Shown here: piece after piece, positions 45,646-54,459 of the stretch | How positions within the stretch are numbered: the first letter of the stretch is position 1 | Layout of the letters: every line of letters starts with the position of its first letter | DNA from: Desulfovibrionales bacterium | Lineage (GTDB): Bacteria > Desulfobacterota > Desulfovibrionia > Desulfovibrionales > Desulfonatronaceae | Assembly (NCBI GenBank): GCA_007693505.1 | Contig: REDL01000077.1 | Span: 1 to 64,000, forward strand | Direction of reading: 5' to 3' | Length of the DNA: 64,000 nucleotides | Position numbers and translations under genes: made by a program | Notes under the pieces: generated by a model | Seen by the model: the letters and a program-made list of their open reading frames with translations, nothing else | Told to the model about the DNA's origin: nothing | The model's database searches: none

Positions 45646-45674
45646 TTGTCAATGGACAGCGCTAAATATGTTAT
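45646..45674 (+). promoter_or_regulatory. Possible sigma-70 promoter of the serine hydrolase gene
   Basis: TTGTCA (45646-45651) and TGTTAT (45669-45674) are 17 bases apart in an A/T-rich gap, about 50 bases before the start. The match is five of six and four of six bases. No other gene would use it. Confidence 0.4.
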
Positions 45675-45724
45675 TTTATCTCATGAATATAGTTCAACCA
45701 AAAACAACAACCCGGAGAGGTCCC

Positions 45725-46933
45725 ATGTCTCATTATTTTCACTTTCCGCGCTTATTCCTGCTTGGCCTATGTTGGTTATGGCTCTTCTGCTTTGCTGGCC
45801 CGGGCATGGCTCGGGAGGGGTTTTTGGAACCTGAGGAACTGGAAACGACGATGTTTCGTCTGATGGACAAATGGCAGGTGCATGGTGTGGCGGTGGCCTT
45901 GATCGGCGGTGGCCAAGTGGTTTGGGAGGAGGGCTATGGTTGGGCGGATATGGAGGCGTGGCTGCCGGCCCTGCCGGATACGGTCTTTCAGGCCGCTTCC
46001 GTTTCCAAGGCAGTGAGTGCGGCAGTCGTCTTGCGCCTCGTTCAGGATGGGGTGCTGGATCTCGATGAACCGGTTTCCGGATACCTGACGAGGTGGCAAC
46101 TGCCGGAGTCGGGCTATGATCTTGATGGGGTGACGTTGCGTCGGATTCTCAGTCATACCGCTGGGCTTTCGGTACCAGGATATATGGGCTTTCCACCGGA
46201 CCAAGCGGTTCAGACCTTGGAAGATTCCCTGAGCTCGGCTGCGGACGCCGATGATCGTGGTGTGTCCGTGATCCTGCCGCCTGGGGAGCAATGGGTTTAC
46301 TCCGGGGGCGGCTACACCCTTCTGCAATTGTTGGTCGAAGAGGTTACCGGGCGAGCATTTGCTCAAGTGGCGGCTGATCTTGTTCGTTATCCGCTCGAGA
46401 TGAACCTGAGCAGCTTTGGCGACGATTCCCGGCTGCATGGCCACCAGGCCCGGTCCTATACCGCGGACAATCGCGTCGTGCCCAAGCGTCATTTCACGGC
46501 TCTCGCCGCGGCGGGCCTGTGGGCAACAGCCGGGGACTTGGCCCGGTTTGCCGTGGCGTTAGCGGAGAGTGCGGCAGGGGAGGGGGGGCAACTGGAACTG
46601 CGGCCGGAGCTTGCTCAGGAAATGTTTTTGCCCCAGCCTGGTACGGAGAACGACTTCTTTTTTGCCGGGAGCCGCTGGGGACTTGGCTTGGGACTGCTCA
46701 ATCTGCCAGACGAACAAGGCCTGCTGGCGTTCCACCCCGGGGCCAATCCTCCAGCCTGGCACTCCCTCTTGGCCATCCTTCCCGGCAACACTTCGGAGGA
46801 TTCTCAAACCAGAGGCTTCGTCATCCTGACCAATGGTGAACATGGCGAGGAACTCGTTCTGGACGCCATGTGTTTGTGGATGGAGGCCGTGGCTGCTCAC
46901 GGTGTGGCGGAATGTGTGGAAAGAACGCCTTGA
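45725..46933 (+). CDS. Serine hydrolase, beta-lactamase / class C PBP family, exported
   Basis: A 402-residue exported protein with a signal peptide (about 1-29). The fold is that of class C beta-lactamase-like hydrolases (DD-peptidases, esterases). The nucleophile motif SVSK is at 92-95, the Tyr motif YSGGGYTLLQ is near 192, and the third motif appears as HPGANPP. GGAGAGG just upstream fixes ATG 45725; an ATG at 45668 has no such support. Substrate cannot be predicted. It stands alone and converges with the DHH-CBS-CCA gene. Confidence 0.88.
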   Translation: MSHYFHFPRLFLLGLCWLWLFCFAGPGMAREGFLEPEELETTMFRLMDKWQVHGVAVALIGGGQVVWEEGYGWADMEAWLPALPDTVFQAASVSKAVSAAVVLRLVQDGVLDLDEPVSGYLTRWQLPESGYDLDGVTLRRILSHTAGLSVPGYMGFPPDQAVQTLEDSLSSAADADDRGVSVILPPGEQWVYSGGGYTLLQLLVEEVTGRAFAQVAADLVRYPLEMNLSSFGDDSRLHGHQARSYTADNRVVPKRHFTALAAAGLWATAGDLARFAVALAESAAGEGGQLELRPELAQEMFLPQPGTENDFFFAGSRWGLGLGLLNLPDEQGLLAFHPGANPPAWHSLLAILPGNTSEDSQTRGFVILTNGEHGEELVLDAMCLWMEAVAAHGVAECVERTP

Positions 46934-47026
46934 AAATTATTGAACCGCTTGGTTATTGTCTGATTATTGCCTGAAAAAAGCAGTTTGCTACGCGCTTTGG
47001 GGGTGTACGTTTTGGCGATGGTCATT

Positions 47027-49681
47027 TTAAGACTCGGACATTTTCAGTTTGTCCACCAACTTTCCAGCCAGGACCAGCTGACTGCCCCGGTCCGGGGCCT
47101 TGCCGTCGATCATGGCCGCCTGGAGGGTTCGCAATATCTCTGAATAATGGGGGCCAGGAATCAACCCCATGGCTTTCAGATCCTTGCCGGTCACCGCGAT
47201 CTTTTGGGTCCGCAGTTGGGTCAGGTAGAGGGAAATGTTTCGGCGCATGGTTTCCTTTTGGCTGCGGGCCATCAGGTACAGCACCGATTCCAGAGGCAAT
47301 GGACTAAGAATGAAAAAGAGTTCGCTCATGAACCCTTCGCGTCCTTGCCACTGGTTCAGAAGCTGTACGGTTTCATCCAGGGCTTTTCGCATACTCCGAA
47401 GAGAATGCTCATCTTTATCTGAAAAGTTCAAGCGTCGCATGAAGATTTTGAACTGGGCATCATCCAGTCCAGAACCCAGACCGAGGAAATAGAGTTTCCA
47501 GGATTGCGCCTTGGGCTCCAGGTAAAGCAGACGGTACCAGTTCAGGACCCGTTCCACCTCGCCCAGGGTGGTTTCCAGCTGGTCGGTGAGCTTGAGCAGG
47601 GGGTGGAGCACCTGAAGCAGATGAAATCCATCCATGCGCCGGAAGCAGGCCAGGACTTCCAGCTCCTCCATAATCAGCCGCAACTCCTGGAACAAACGAC
47701 GACCGGAGAGCTTCTGGAACAGGTTCAGGTTCATGGCGTTCTTGATCAGCCGTTCGGTTTGCCGATCCATTCGAAAATGAAAGCGCTGTTCAAAGCGGAT
47801 GGCCCGAAGAATGCGGGTTGGGTCTTCCACAAAGCTCAGGGAGTGCAAAACCCGGATGGTCCGCTCCTTGATATCTTTCTGAGCCGAGAAGAAGTCCACC
47901 AGGTTGCCGAAATGGTCCGGCATGAGGCGCACCGCCAAGGCATTGATGGTGAAGTCCCGGCGGTACAGGTCCATCTTAATGGAAGACAGTTCCACCGTGG
48001 GCAGGGCGGTGGGGTATTGATAGTACTCCAGGCGGGCCGTGGCCACATCCACCTTCTGACCGTCCGGAAGGATGACTACCGCGGTCTGGAATTTTTTATG
48101 CATCCGGATCCGTCCCTCTAACTCCCGGCTGAAGAGCTGCGCGAAACCGATACCATCACCTTCCACGACCAGATCGATGTCCAAGTTTGGACGGTTGAGT
48201 AAAATATCCCGGATAAACCCCCCGACGGCATAAACGTTCACCCCCATATCCCGACCCAGGGTTCCAGCATGTTCCAGAAGTTTGAGAATATGCTCCGGGA
48301 GCCGGGCCCGAAGCATATTTTTGATATTCCGTTCACTGCGGCGTTCAGGCAAAAGAAATTCCGGTATCCGGGCCGACTCCTGAATAAAGATGGTAATCAG
48401 ATCCGTCCGGGTGATCACTGCGGTCACATGACCCTCTTCCATCACCGGAACAAGTCGCTGCTTCTGGCCCAGGATGATTTCCATGACCGCATAGAGGTCG
48501 TTCTGTGGTGTCAGCGTGGCCACGTCCCGCTGCATATATTCATCCACGGTCAACTCGCCCAGGCCGTGGCCCACTGCCCGGTCCGAAAGCTGATGCTCCA
48601 GGATTCCCAGGCAGCCGCCATCTTCTTGGACTACGGGAATGGCCTTCAGGCCATAGCGGGTCATGATCTCCGTGGCCTGAATCAGAGTCGTTCCCGACAA
48701 AACAGTCACAGCGGGTTTGGACATGAAGTCCCGGACCAGAATTTGCGGGTTGATGTGCGAGTAGAGCAGGGCGAACAATTCTTCCTTGATTTCGGACAAC
48801 GTTCGGTCTTTGATGGTCGCTGATGCGGCATAGACATGGCCGCCGCCGCCGAAAAAGCCGCAGAGCCTCCCGGCGTCAACTTCCGGACGTCGACTTCGGG
48901 CGATGAGGTGCACGCGGTCATTCATCCTGGCCAGGGCAAAAAGCACCCTAATGTTTTCCATTTCCACCAGTTTGTGCACCAGCACGGCAAAATCCCCCAC
49001 GTACTCGTCCACGCTGACTTCGGTAATCACCACTTCAATCCCGTTGATGTCATGCACCGTAGCCGAACCGAGCATCGCGTGAAGCAGGTGGATCTGTTGC
49101 GCACTTAAGTCGCGGGTGATCAGATCCGAGATGGTGTCCAGGTCCATACCCTGGGCCAACAGCCAGGAGGCCGCGTCGAAATCATGAGTGGTGGTGGAGG
49201 AAAACGTAAAAGCTCCTGTGTCCTCATAGATGCCCAGCCCCATGATCGTCGCCTCATCCGGGGTTATGGCGATTTTTCGTTTGCGGATTTCCCGGATGAG
49301 AATGGCCGTGGTCGACCCCCAAGGCTGAACGATGCTTTTCTGGGCCGGCAGGTCATCATCCGAGTCCGGGTGATGGTCGTAGACGTGGATGATCAGGCCT
49401 GGCAAATCCAGCACACTGCGAACATGTTCCACACGGGAGCGCTGCCGGGTATCCACCACAACAAGCTGTTTTACGGCCGAAATGTCGATCTCCTTCATGG
49501 CTTGAAAATTGAAAAGATATGTCGCGCTCTGAATGAAGAAATTCCGCAGGTTTTTTTCCTGGCTGCCGGGAAAAATCAGTGCCGCGTCCGGATACAGCTT
49601 GCCGGCGGCCACCATGGCCGCCAGGGCATCAAAGTCGGCGTTGTTGTGGGCGGTGATCAGAATTTCGGGGTGTTGCGGCAT
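47027..49681 (-). CDS. DHH-CBS-tRNA nucleotidyltransferase fusion (CCA- or A-adding)
   Basis: An 884-residue fusion. Residues 1-190 form a DHH phosphoesterase (NADFDAL, Asp102-His-His) and about 195-305 its DHHA1 domain (GGGGH at 278-282). Two CBS domains lie at about 317-435. The nucleotidyltransferase head has AVGGFIRDILL and the catalytic Asp501/Asp503, then the RNA-binding helices (about 630-884). It resembles enzymes that add all or part of the tRNA 3'-CCA, with a possible RNA-trimming or dinucleotide-sensing half. It follows xerD by 29 bases. Whether it adds CCA or only A cannot be read here. Confidence 0.92.
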   Translation of the reverse strand: MPQHPEILITAHNNADFDALAAMVAAGKLYPDAALIFPGSQEKNLRNFFIQSATYLFNFQAMKEIDISAVKQLVVVDTRQRSRVEHVRSVLDLPGLIIHVYDHHPDSDDDLPAQKSIVQPWGSTTAILIREIRKRKIAITPDEATIMGLGIYEDTGAFTFSSTTTHDFDAASWLLAQGMDLDTISDLITRDLSAQQIHLLHAMLGSATVHDINGIEVVITEVSVDEYVGDFAVLVHKLVEMENIRVLFALARMNDRVHLIARSRRPEVDAGRLCGFFGGGGHVYAASATIKDRTLSEIKEELFALLYSHINPQILVRDFMSKPAVTVLSGTTLIQATEIMTRYGLKAIPVVQEDGGCLGILEHQLSDRAVGHGLGELTVDEYMQRDVATLTPQNDLYAVMEIILGQKQRLVPVMEEGHVTAVITRTDLITIFIQESARIPEFLLPERRSERNIKNMLRARLPEHILKLLEHAGTLGRDMGVNVYAVGGFIRDILLNRPNLDIDLVVEGDGIGFAQLFSRELEGRIRMHKKFQTAVVILPDGQKVDVATARLEYYQYPTALPTVELSSIKMDLYRRDFTINALAVRLMPDHFGNLVDFFSAQKDIKERTIRVLHSLSFVEDPTRILRAIRFEQRFHFRMDRQTERLIKNAMNLNLFQKLSGRRLFQELRLIMEELEVLACFRRMDGFHLLQVLHPLLKLTDQLETTLGEVERVLNWYRLLYLEPKAQSWKLYFLGLGSGLDDAQFKIFMRRLNFSDKDEHSLRSMRKALDETVQLLNQWQGREGFMSELFFILSPLPLESVLYLMARSQKETMRRNISLYLTQLRTQKIAVTGKDLKAMGLIPGPHYSEILRTLQAAMIDGKAPDRGSQLVLAGKLVDKLKMSES

Positions 49682-49710
49682 GTTGGGAGTATCTTTGCGG
49701 CACTGAAGGG

Positions 49711-50712
49711 TCAGGGTTTACGGTGAAGGGGTGTATGGATTGCGGTGTATTGTGGCTGTGGCCGAGGGTCGGCAGGGGACCGGCTCCGGGGATGATGTTC
49801 CTGGTGCTGACGTTTTAACCGGGAAGATTGGACATGGGTGTAAATTTCTGTGGCCAGAATATCCGCGTGACCGAGCAGAATCTGCACACTTCGTAAGTCA
49901 GCCCCGCCTTCCAACAGATGGGTGGCGAATGAGTGACGCAATGTGTGCGGGGAAATGGGGCGAGTGATACCGGCCTTTTGGGCGTGGTTCTTGATCAGTT
50001 TCCACACGCCCTGCCTGGTCAGCCCTTTGCCGGAACGGTTGAGAAACAGCAGATCCGACTTTGGCTGGAAAGTCGGGCGCCAAGTCTGGATGTAGATGTC
50101 CAGGAGTTTTGCGGCCATGGCATGCACCGGAACCACCCGCTCCTTGCGTCCTTTCCCGAAGACCCGCAAAAGCCCGGCCTGCAGGTCTATATCCAAAGGG
50201 CGCAGGGCGATCAGCTCTGAAACTCGTAATCCTGCGGCGTAGAGCAGCTCAAACATGGTTCGGTCCCGAAAACCCAGCTTCCCGCTGGTATCGGGCTGGG
50301 CCAGCAATGCCGTGATCTCCTCCCGGCTGAGCACGTCCGGCAAATGCAGGGGCAACTTGGGATTCTCAAGTTTTTCCAGAAAGTTTTCCGGAATCAGGCG
50401 TTCCCGGACCAGAAAGGCAAACAATCCCCTGAGCGTTGCGAGATGGCGGGCCAAGGAGCGATTCTGCAGACCGGACTGCCGTAGGTGCAGCAGGTAGAAC
50501 AGCCCATCTTGGACAGAAAATTCCTCGAGTCGGAGCCTCTCTTGGATCAGAAACCGCTGCAGGGACTCCAGGTCGCTGGTGTAGGCCGCCACACTGTTCT
50601 CCGCCAGCCCCTTTTCCACGAGGATGTGTTCCAGGAACAGGTCCATCCAAGGGTGCAGGGAGTGAGAGGCTGGTATGCGGGCGGCAGACTGTGACGAAGG
50701 GTGCATGTGCAT
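49711..50712 (-). CDS. xerD: Site-specific tyrosine recombinase XerD
   Basis: A 333-residue tyrosine recombinase that would resolve chromosome dimers at dif. The N-terminal SAM-like domain (about 20-110, FLEHILVEKGLAENSVAAY) is followed by the catalytic domain. The catalytic Arg is in AAGLRVSELI, His-x2-Arg in SPHTLRHSFA, His in LLGHADI and the Tyr in TEIYTHV. A 32-residue Pro/His/Arg-rich tail after the Tyr region is unusual. It is in front of the DHH-CBS-CCA gene and shows no neighbours suggesting an integron or phage. Confidence 0.92.
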   Translation of the reverse strand: MHMHPSSQSAARIPASHSLHPWMDLFLEHILVEKGLAENSVAAYTSDLESLQRFLIQERLRLEEFSVQDGLFYLLHLRQSGLQNRSLARHLATLRGLFAFLVRERLIPENFLEKLENPKLPLHLPDVLSREEITALLAQPDTSGKLGFRDRTMFELLYAAGLRVSELIALRPLDIDLQAGLLRVFGKGRKERVVPVHAMAAKLLDIYIQTWRPTFQPKSDLLFLNRSGKGLTRQGVWKLIKNHAQKAGITRPISPHTLRHSFATHLLEGGADLRSVQILLGHADILATEIYTHVQSSRLKRQHQEHHPRSRSPADPRPQPQYTAIHTPLHRKP

Positions 50713-50864
50713 ATCGGGTGTAGCAGGAAGGTTTGGCAGGTCAAGCCATTCTCGAGAATGGGGAGTCCTTTGTCCAGAGTATTTGGTGTTTCAGTGTCTT
50801 TTGGTCAAACCATTTATGCCGGTGCCTAAGTGGTTGCTGGTAAAATGTCTCATACTGAGGGGAT

Positions 50865-50944
50865 TTGACTTTCGAAAGAACTCTTTACTAAAGAATTTCC
50901 TGGTGACGAGCCTTCCTACGCGTTATGGAAGGCTCATTGTTTTT
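50865..50944 (+). promoter_or_regulatory. Leader region with terminator-like hairpin before dapL
   Basis: GAGCCTTCC (50908-50916) pairs perfectly with GGAAGGCTC (50927-50935) and is followed by ATTGTTTTT, a proper intrinsic terminator for the plus strand. No plus-strand gene lies before it; xerD runs the other way. It must therefore sit in the dapL leader. TTGACT at 50865-50870 with TACTAA 15 bases on could be the promoter. It may attenuate dapL, or end a very short RNA. Confidence 0.55.
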
Positions 50945-51010
50945 CAATCGCACCCCGACTTCACGCACCGTCAAGCGATAAACCTACAAAGAAGCCAAGG
51001 AGTTCCGAAC

Positions 51011-52177
51011 ATGCCGCATTTCAAGCCTGCGCAGCGCCTGGCGCAGCTGCCGCCGTACCTGTTTGCCGAGATCGACCGGGTCAAGAATGAAGTCAAGGCC
51101 AAGGGGGTGGATATCATCGACCTGGGGGTGGGTGATCCGGATTTACCGACTCCGGATTTCATCATCCAGTCCATGGTCAAGGCTTTGAACAAGATTGAAC
51201 ATCATCGCTATCCGTCCTATAGCGGATTGAATTCCTTTCGGGAGTGCGTGGCCAAGTGGTATGGTGACCGTTTCGGCGTGACCCTGGACCCCACATCCCA
51301 GGTGCTCAGCCTGATCGGCTCTAAAGAGGGATTGGCCCATTTCCCTCTGGCGTTCGTCGACCCTGGCGATCTGGTCATGACGTCGACTCCCAACTACCCG
51401 GTCTATCCCATTGCGACAATGTTTGCCGGTGGAGAGACCTATTTTGTTCCACTGACCGAGTCCACCAATTTTTTACCCGACCTGGATGCCATCCCGGCGG
51501 ACATCTGGAAAAAAGCCAAGATTTTCTTCCTGAATTACCCGAACAACCCCACTTCGGCCATGGCACCTCGGAGTTTTTATGAAAAACTGATCGCCAAGGC
51601 CCAGGAATTCGGGACCATCCTGGTTCATGACGCCGCCTATTCGGAAATGTATTATGATCCAGCCAACAAACCCCTGAGTATCCTGGAAATTCCCGGAGCC
51701 ATGGATGTGGCTATCGAGTTTCATTCCCTGTCCAAGACCTACAACATGACCGGCTGGCGGGTGGGCATGGCCGTGGGTAACCAGGAATTGGTCCAGGGGC
51801 TGGGCAAGATCAAGAGCAATATCGACTCGGGTATTTTCCAGGCGGTACAAGAGGCCGGAATCACCGCATTGGAACAAGGTGAGGCCTTTGCCCAGCAGAT
51901 GCGGGACATCTACAAGGCTCGCCGGGACGTGGTGGTGGCCGAACTGGCCAAGATCGGCCTGGAATGTCGCTCCCCGCAAGCCACGTTCTATGTCTGGACC
52001 AAGGTACCCCACGGACGGGACTCAACTGGATTCGTCGCCGATGTGCTCCAGAAGACCGGGGTTGTGGTCACGCCGGGCAATGGGTTCGGCACTCCTGGAG
52101 AGGGCTACTTCCGTATCGCCCTGACCGTGGGCGAGGATCGCTTGCGCGAGGCCTTGGGGCGTATCGCCAAACTGTAA
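51011..52177 (+). CDS. dapL: LL-diaminopimelate aminotransferase
   Basis: A PLP enzyme of 388 residues that makes LL-diaminopimelate directly from tetrahydrodipicolinate for lysine and peptidoglycan. The PLP Lys is Lys242 in HSLSKTYNMTGWR; NYPNNPTSAMA and DAAYSEMYY are typical of the aspartate aminotransferase fold. It could be a close aminotransferase relative, but DLGVGDPDLPTP fits DapL. AAGGAG at 50997-51002 fixes ATG 51011, although the frame is open further upstream. A terminator-like hairpin lies in its leader. Confidence 0.88.
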   Translation: MPHFKPAQRLAQLPPYLFAEIDRVKNEVKAKGVDIIDLGVGDPDLPTPDFIIQSMVKALNKIEHHRYPSYSGLNSFRECVAKWYGDRFGVTLDPTSQVLSLIGSKEGLAHFPLAFVDPGDLVMTSTPNYPVYPIATMFAGGETYFVPLTESTNFLPDLDAIPADIWKKAKIFFLNYPNNPTSAMAPRSFYEKLIAKAQEFGTILVHDAAYSEMYYDPANKPLSILEIPGAMDVAIEFHSLSKTYNMTGWRVGMAVGNQELVQGLGKIKSNIDSGIFQAVQEAGITALEQGEAFAQQMRDIYKARRDVVVAELAKIGLECRSPQATFYVWTKVPHGRDSTGFVADVLQKTGVVVTPGNGFGTPGEGYFRIALTVGEDRLREALGRIAKL

Positions 52178-52245
52178 CCGCGCACGGAAGGGGGAGGGCG
52201 GGGTTCCGCCTTGCCCTTACCCCGAACTGCATCAGGCACCAATTC

Positions 52246-52776
52246 TTGTCCTCTTCCCATGCCCCCCCCGGGAATATACCAGCGTTTATCAGCCTCGGCT
52301 CCAACCTTGGAGACCTGGAAGACAATCTGGAACGAGCCCGGAACGCCATGAGCGCTCTGAACGATGTCCAGCTCACTGCCTGTTCCCCGGTGTACTATAC
52401 GGAACCTCAGGATGTTCGAAATCAGCCTTGGTTCGCCAACCAGGTTGTTCTTTTGGATTGTCGCACTGTTTGGACGGCACCGGACCTGCTTCAAGCTCTC
52501 TTGGGAATTGAAAGCCAAATGGGGCGTATTCGCGGACAAAGCAAAGGTCCGCGGATCATTGACCTGGATTTGTTGCTCTTCGGTACCCAACACCACGCCT
52601 CACGCGACCTGATCTTGCCACACCCTCGTATCCAGGACAGAGCATTCGTCCTCATCCCCTTACTCGACATTGCCCCATATCTCTCCCTGCCAGATGGGAC
52701 AAACCTTTCCAAGGCACTCGAACGACTATCATTTCATGTCCATGACCGCCGGATCGAACAGGCGGAAGAGGGCTAG
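52246..52776 (+). CDS. folK: 2-amino-4-hydroxy-6-hydroxymethyldihydropteridine pyrophosphokinase
   Basis: The folate-pathway HPPK enzyme, about 176 residues from a TTG. FISLGSNLGDLEDNL and GPRIIDLDLLLFG (the HPPK signature), with HPRIQDRAFVLIPL after it, identify it. The start is unclear. The only ATG near the conserved beginning (52259) is followed by eight C and is one base out of frame. Nine C would give a natural MPPPGNIPAFISLG start. TTG 52246 is in frame but has a weak ribosome binding site. A real frameshift, slippage or sequencing error are all possible. Confidence 0.88.
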   Translation: MSSSHAPPGNIPAFISLGSNLGDLEDNLERARNAMSALNDVQLTACSPVYYTEPQDVRNQPWFANQVVLLDCRTVWTAPDLLQALLGIESQMGRIRGQSKGPRIIDLDLLLFGTQHHASRDLILPHPRIQDRAFVLIPLLDIAPYLSLPDGTNLSKALERLSFHVHDRRIEQAEEG

Positions 52777-52965
52777 CTTGGTTGGAGAGGATTTTTTCGG
52801 CAATTGATTTTTCCAACTCCTGACTCTATTGCATACAGGGTGAACATCCAAAATAGGCGTTGTTCCGCGAATGGTTTATGATGTTGATTACGCTTTTTTC
52901 AAAGCATATTTACCAGGAAAGCCGGAGACGGCAGACTTGGAGAACGACGAGCAAAGGGAGCATTC

Positions 52966-53229
52966 ATGTTGAAATTTTTGATCTTCATTGCCGCGATTTT
53001 TATTTTGTACAAGCTACTGATGGGCGACCTGAATAAAAAAAAGGAGGTCAAGGAAAAAGAGCATGAGAACCTGGCCGCCAACGGAGTCATGACCAAGGAT
53101 CCAGTCTGTGGGACCTATGTTCCAGTGGGGAGCGACATCCGGATCAAGGAAGGCGACACCGTACATTGTTTTTGCAGTTATGAATGCCGGGATTCCTACA
53201 TGAAGAAGTTGGGAGCCGGGAAAGAGTGA
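52966..53229 (+). CDS. Small membrane-anchored YHS-like metal-binding protein
   Basis: An 87-residue protein. Residues 3-18 form a membrane helix, residues 22-35 are strongly Lys/Glu-rich, and residues 44-80 form a YHS/TRASH-like domain. DPVCGTYVP (Cys48) and CFCSYECRDSY (Cys68, Cys70, Cys74) give four cysteines suited to metal binding. AGGGAG lies nine bases ahead of the ATG. It is monocistronic, followed by a hairpin. Function unknown; metal sensing or trafficking is inference. Confidence 0.8.
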   Translation: MLKFLIFIAAIFILYKLLMGDLNKKKEVKEKEHENLAANGVMTKDPVCGTYVPVGSDIRIKEGDTVHCFCSYECRDSYMKKLGAGKE

Positions 53230-53236
53230 CTGGTAA

Positions 53237-53264
53237 AAAGCCGCTCAGTATTCTGGGCGGCTTT
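53237..53264. terminator. Possible terminator after the YHS-like gene
   Basis: AAAGCCGC (53237-53244) pairs with GCGGCTTT (53257-53264) eight bases after the stop codon. The T run is short on both strands, so it is a modest terminator. Nothing recognisable lies between it and the acyltransferase gene end at 53476. Confidence 0.5.
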
Positions 53265-53475
53265 GCCGTGTGGATCGTCGTCGTGTTTGAAAGCGGCATT
53301 TTCCATGATGTTTTACAAAGGGGCAGGATTTTCAAAAGGCACAAGATTGTCCCATAATGTAAATTATGTAAACTTTAGCAACAAAATCCCATTCGTCTTT
53401 CACTCTTCTTCAAAATGATCAGCAACCCATAAATCAATTCCTTGCCCGTACTCTCTCGTTGCCGGATTTTCCTGA

Positions 53476-54369
53476 TCATGTCCCCAGGTCCTCTGTTGGC
53501 CGGGTCTTCCACCGGCGATGCATCCAAAACCACTGTTCCGGGTAGCGACGGACCATAACCTCAACAGCCTGGGTATAGAAAGCAGCAACAGCGTGCAGTT
53601 GTTCATGCCGATCTCCGGACAATTTCGTGGTGTCCAGGGGGTCTTCGAAAAGCAACCGGTAGTGATCCGGGTCTTCCCGAATGAGAAAAACTGGCCAGAC
53701 AAGGGCTTTGGCCCGCAAGGCCAGCAAGGCCGGACCAACGTTTACTGCTGCCTTAAGCCCCAAAAAAGGCAAAAAAACGGCTTCTTCCCGGCGACAGTTA
53801 TGGTCCACCAGGAATGCGCTTAAGCCCTTCTGCTTCAGATTGTGCAGGACCTTGGGGACGGCCTGCTCATGCTCGATGATTCGAACGGTTGGGTGGCTGC
53901 GTAAGCGTCGAATGACCCGGTATAGGCAGCGGTCGTGCGTGGGTTTGACAATCACCTGTTTATGTTCTTGTGGAGCCATCAAGTGTAAAAGCCCTCCAAG
54001 TAGCTCCCAGGCTCCAAGATGGGCGGTGGCAGCCACAAAGGCCCTGTCTCGCATCTGATTGAGAATTTCTTGCAGGCGCTCTGGAGACTCAATCATCACG
54101 CGGTCCTTGCGAAACCGCCAGTCCACTTTTCGGCAAAACAAAACCTCAAGAAAGGATCGCCCGTTCTGGGTGAAACTTTCCCGGGCCACGGTTGTTGCCT
54201 TGGCCCGGTCCACTCCCAGGCGTTCCTGGATGGTCGTCACGGCCAACCTGCGCCTTGAAGGGACAGCTGTCCAAATCAACCATCCCAGGCCATGCCCAAG
54301 ACGCTGGATATGTCCATACTGGGCAGACTGACCAATGGCCGCCATAATTTCATAAAACATCATGCGCAT
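53476..54369 (-). CDS. Lipid A biosynthesis acyltransferase, LpxL/HtrB family
   Basis: A 297-residue inner-membrane acyltransferase that adds a secondary acyl chain to lipid A. The catalytic H-x4-E is His117 to Glu122 in AHLGAWELLGG. The end of the domain has YPEQWFWMHRRWKTRP, typical of HtrB/LpxL. A weak membrane-associating segment lies at about 23-38. It is divergent from the 658-residue orphan gene across a very A/T-rich gap. Whether it acts as LpxL- or LpxM-type cannot be told. Confidence 0.9.
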   Translation of the reverse strand: MRMMFYEIMAAIGQSAQYGHIQRLGHGLGWLIWTAVPSRRRLAVTTIQERLGVDRAKATTVARESFTQNGRSFLEVLFCRKVDWRFRKDRVMIESPERLQEILNQMRDRAFVAATAHLGAWELLGGLLHLMAPQEHKQVIVKPTHDRCLYRVIRRLRSHPTVRIIEHEQAVPKVLHNLKQKGLSAFLVDHNCRREEAVFLPFLGLKAAVNVGPALLALRAKALVWPVFLIREDPDHYRLLFEDPLDTTKLSGDRHEQLHAVAAFYTQAVEVMVRRYPEQWFWMHRRWKTRPTEDLGT

Positions 54370-54459
54370 CAGAAATTCATGCTTTACATTAGCATTTTTT
54401 TTTAAATATTTATTTTTTATATAATTAATCTTCCATTAACAAGTGGCAAGCTGAACAGC
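54370..54459. promoter_or_regulatory. A/T-rich divergent promoter region
   Basis: About 80 percent A/T, with long T and A runs (54393-54420) that stand out from the GC-rich surroundings. It separates two divergent genes, so both promoters should lie here. The A/T bias continues into the first 150 bases of the plus-strand gene. No exact -35/-10 pair can be chosen with confidence. Confidence 0.5.

Noticed and set aside
49711-50712. Tyrosine recombinase as an integron or phage integrase
   Set aside because: Motifs and length fit XerD, and no attachment site, cassette array or phage gene is near.
50675-51010. Upstream extension of dapL
   Set aside because: It crosses the leader hairpin and overlaps xerD; a good ribosome binding site and DapL similarity start at 51011.
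51964-52245. Upstream extension of folK into dapL
   Set aside because: It overlaps 214 bases of dapL and has no HPPK similarity.
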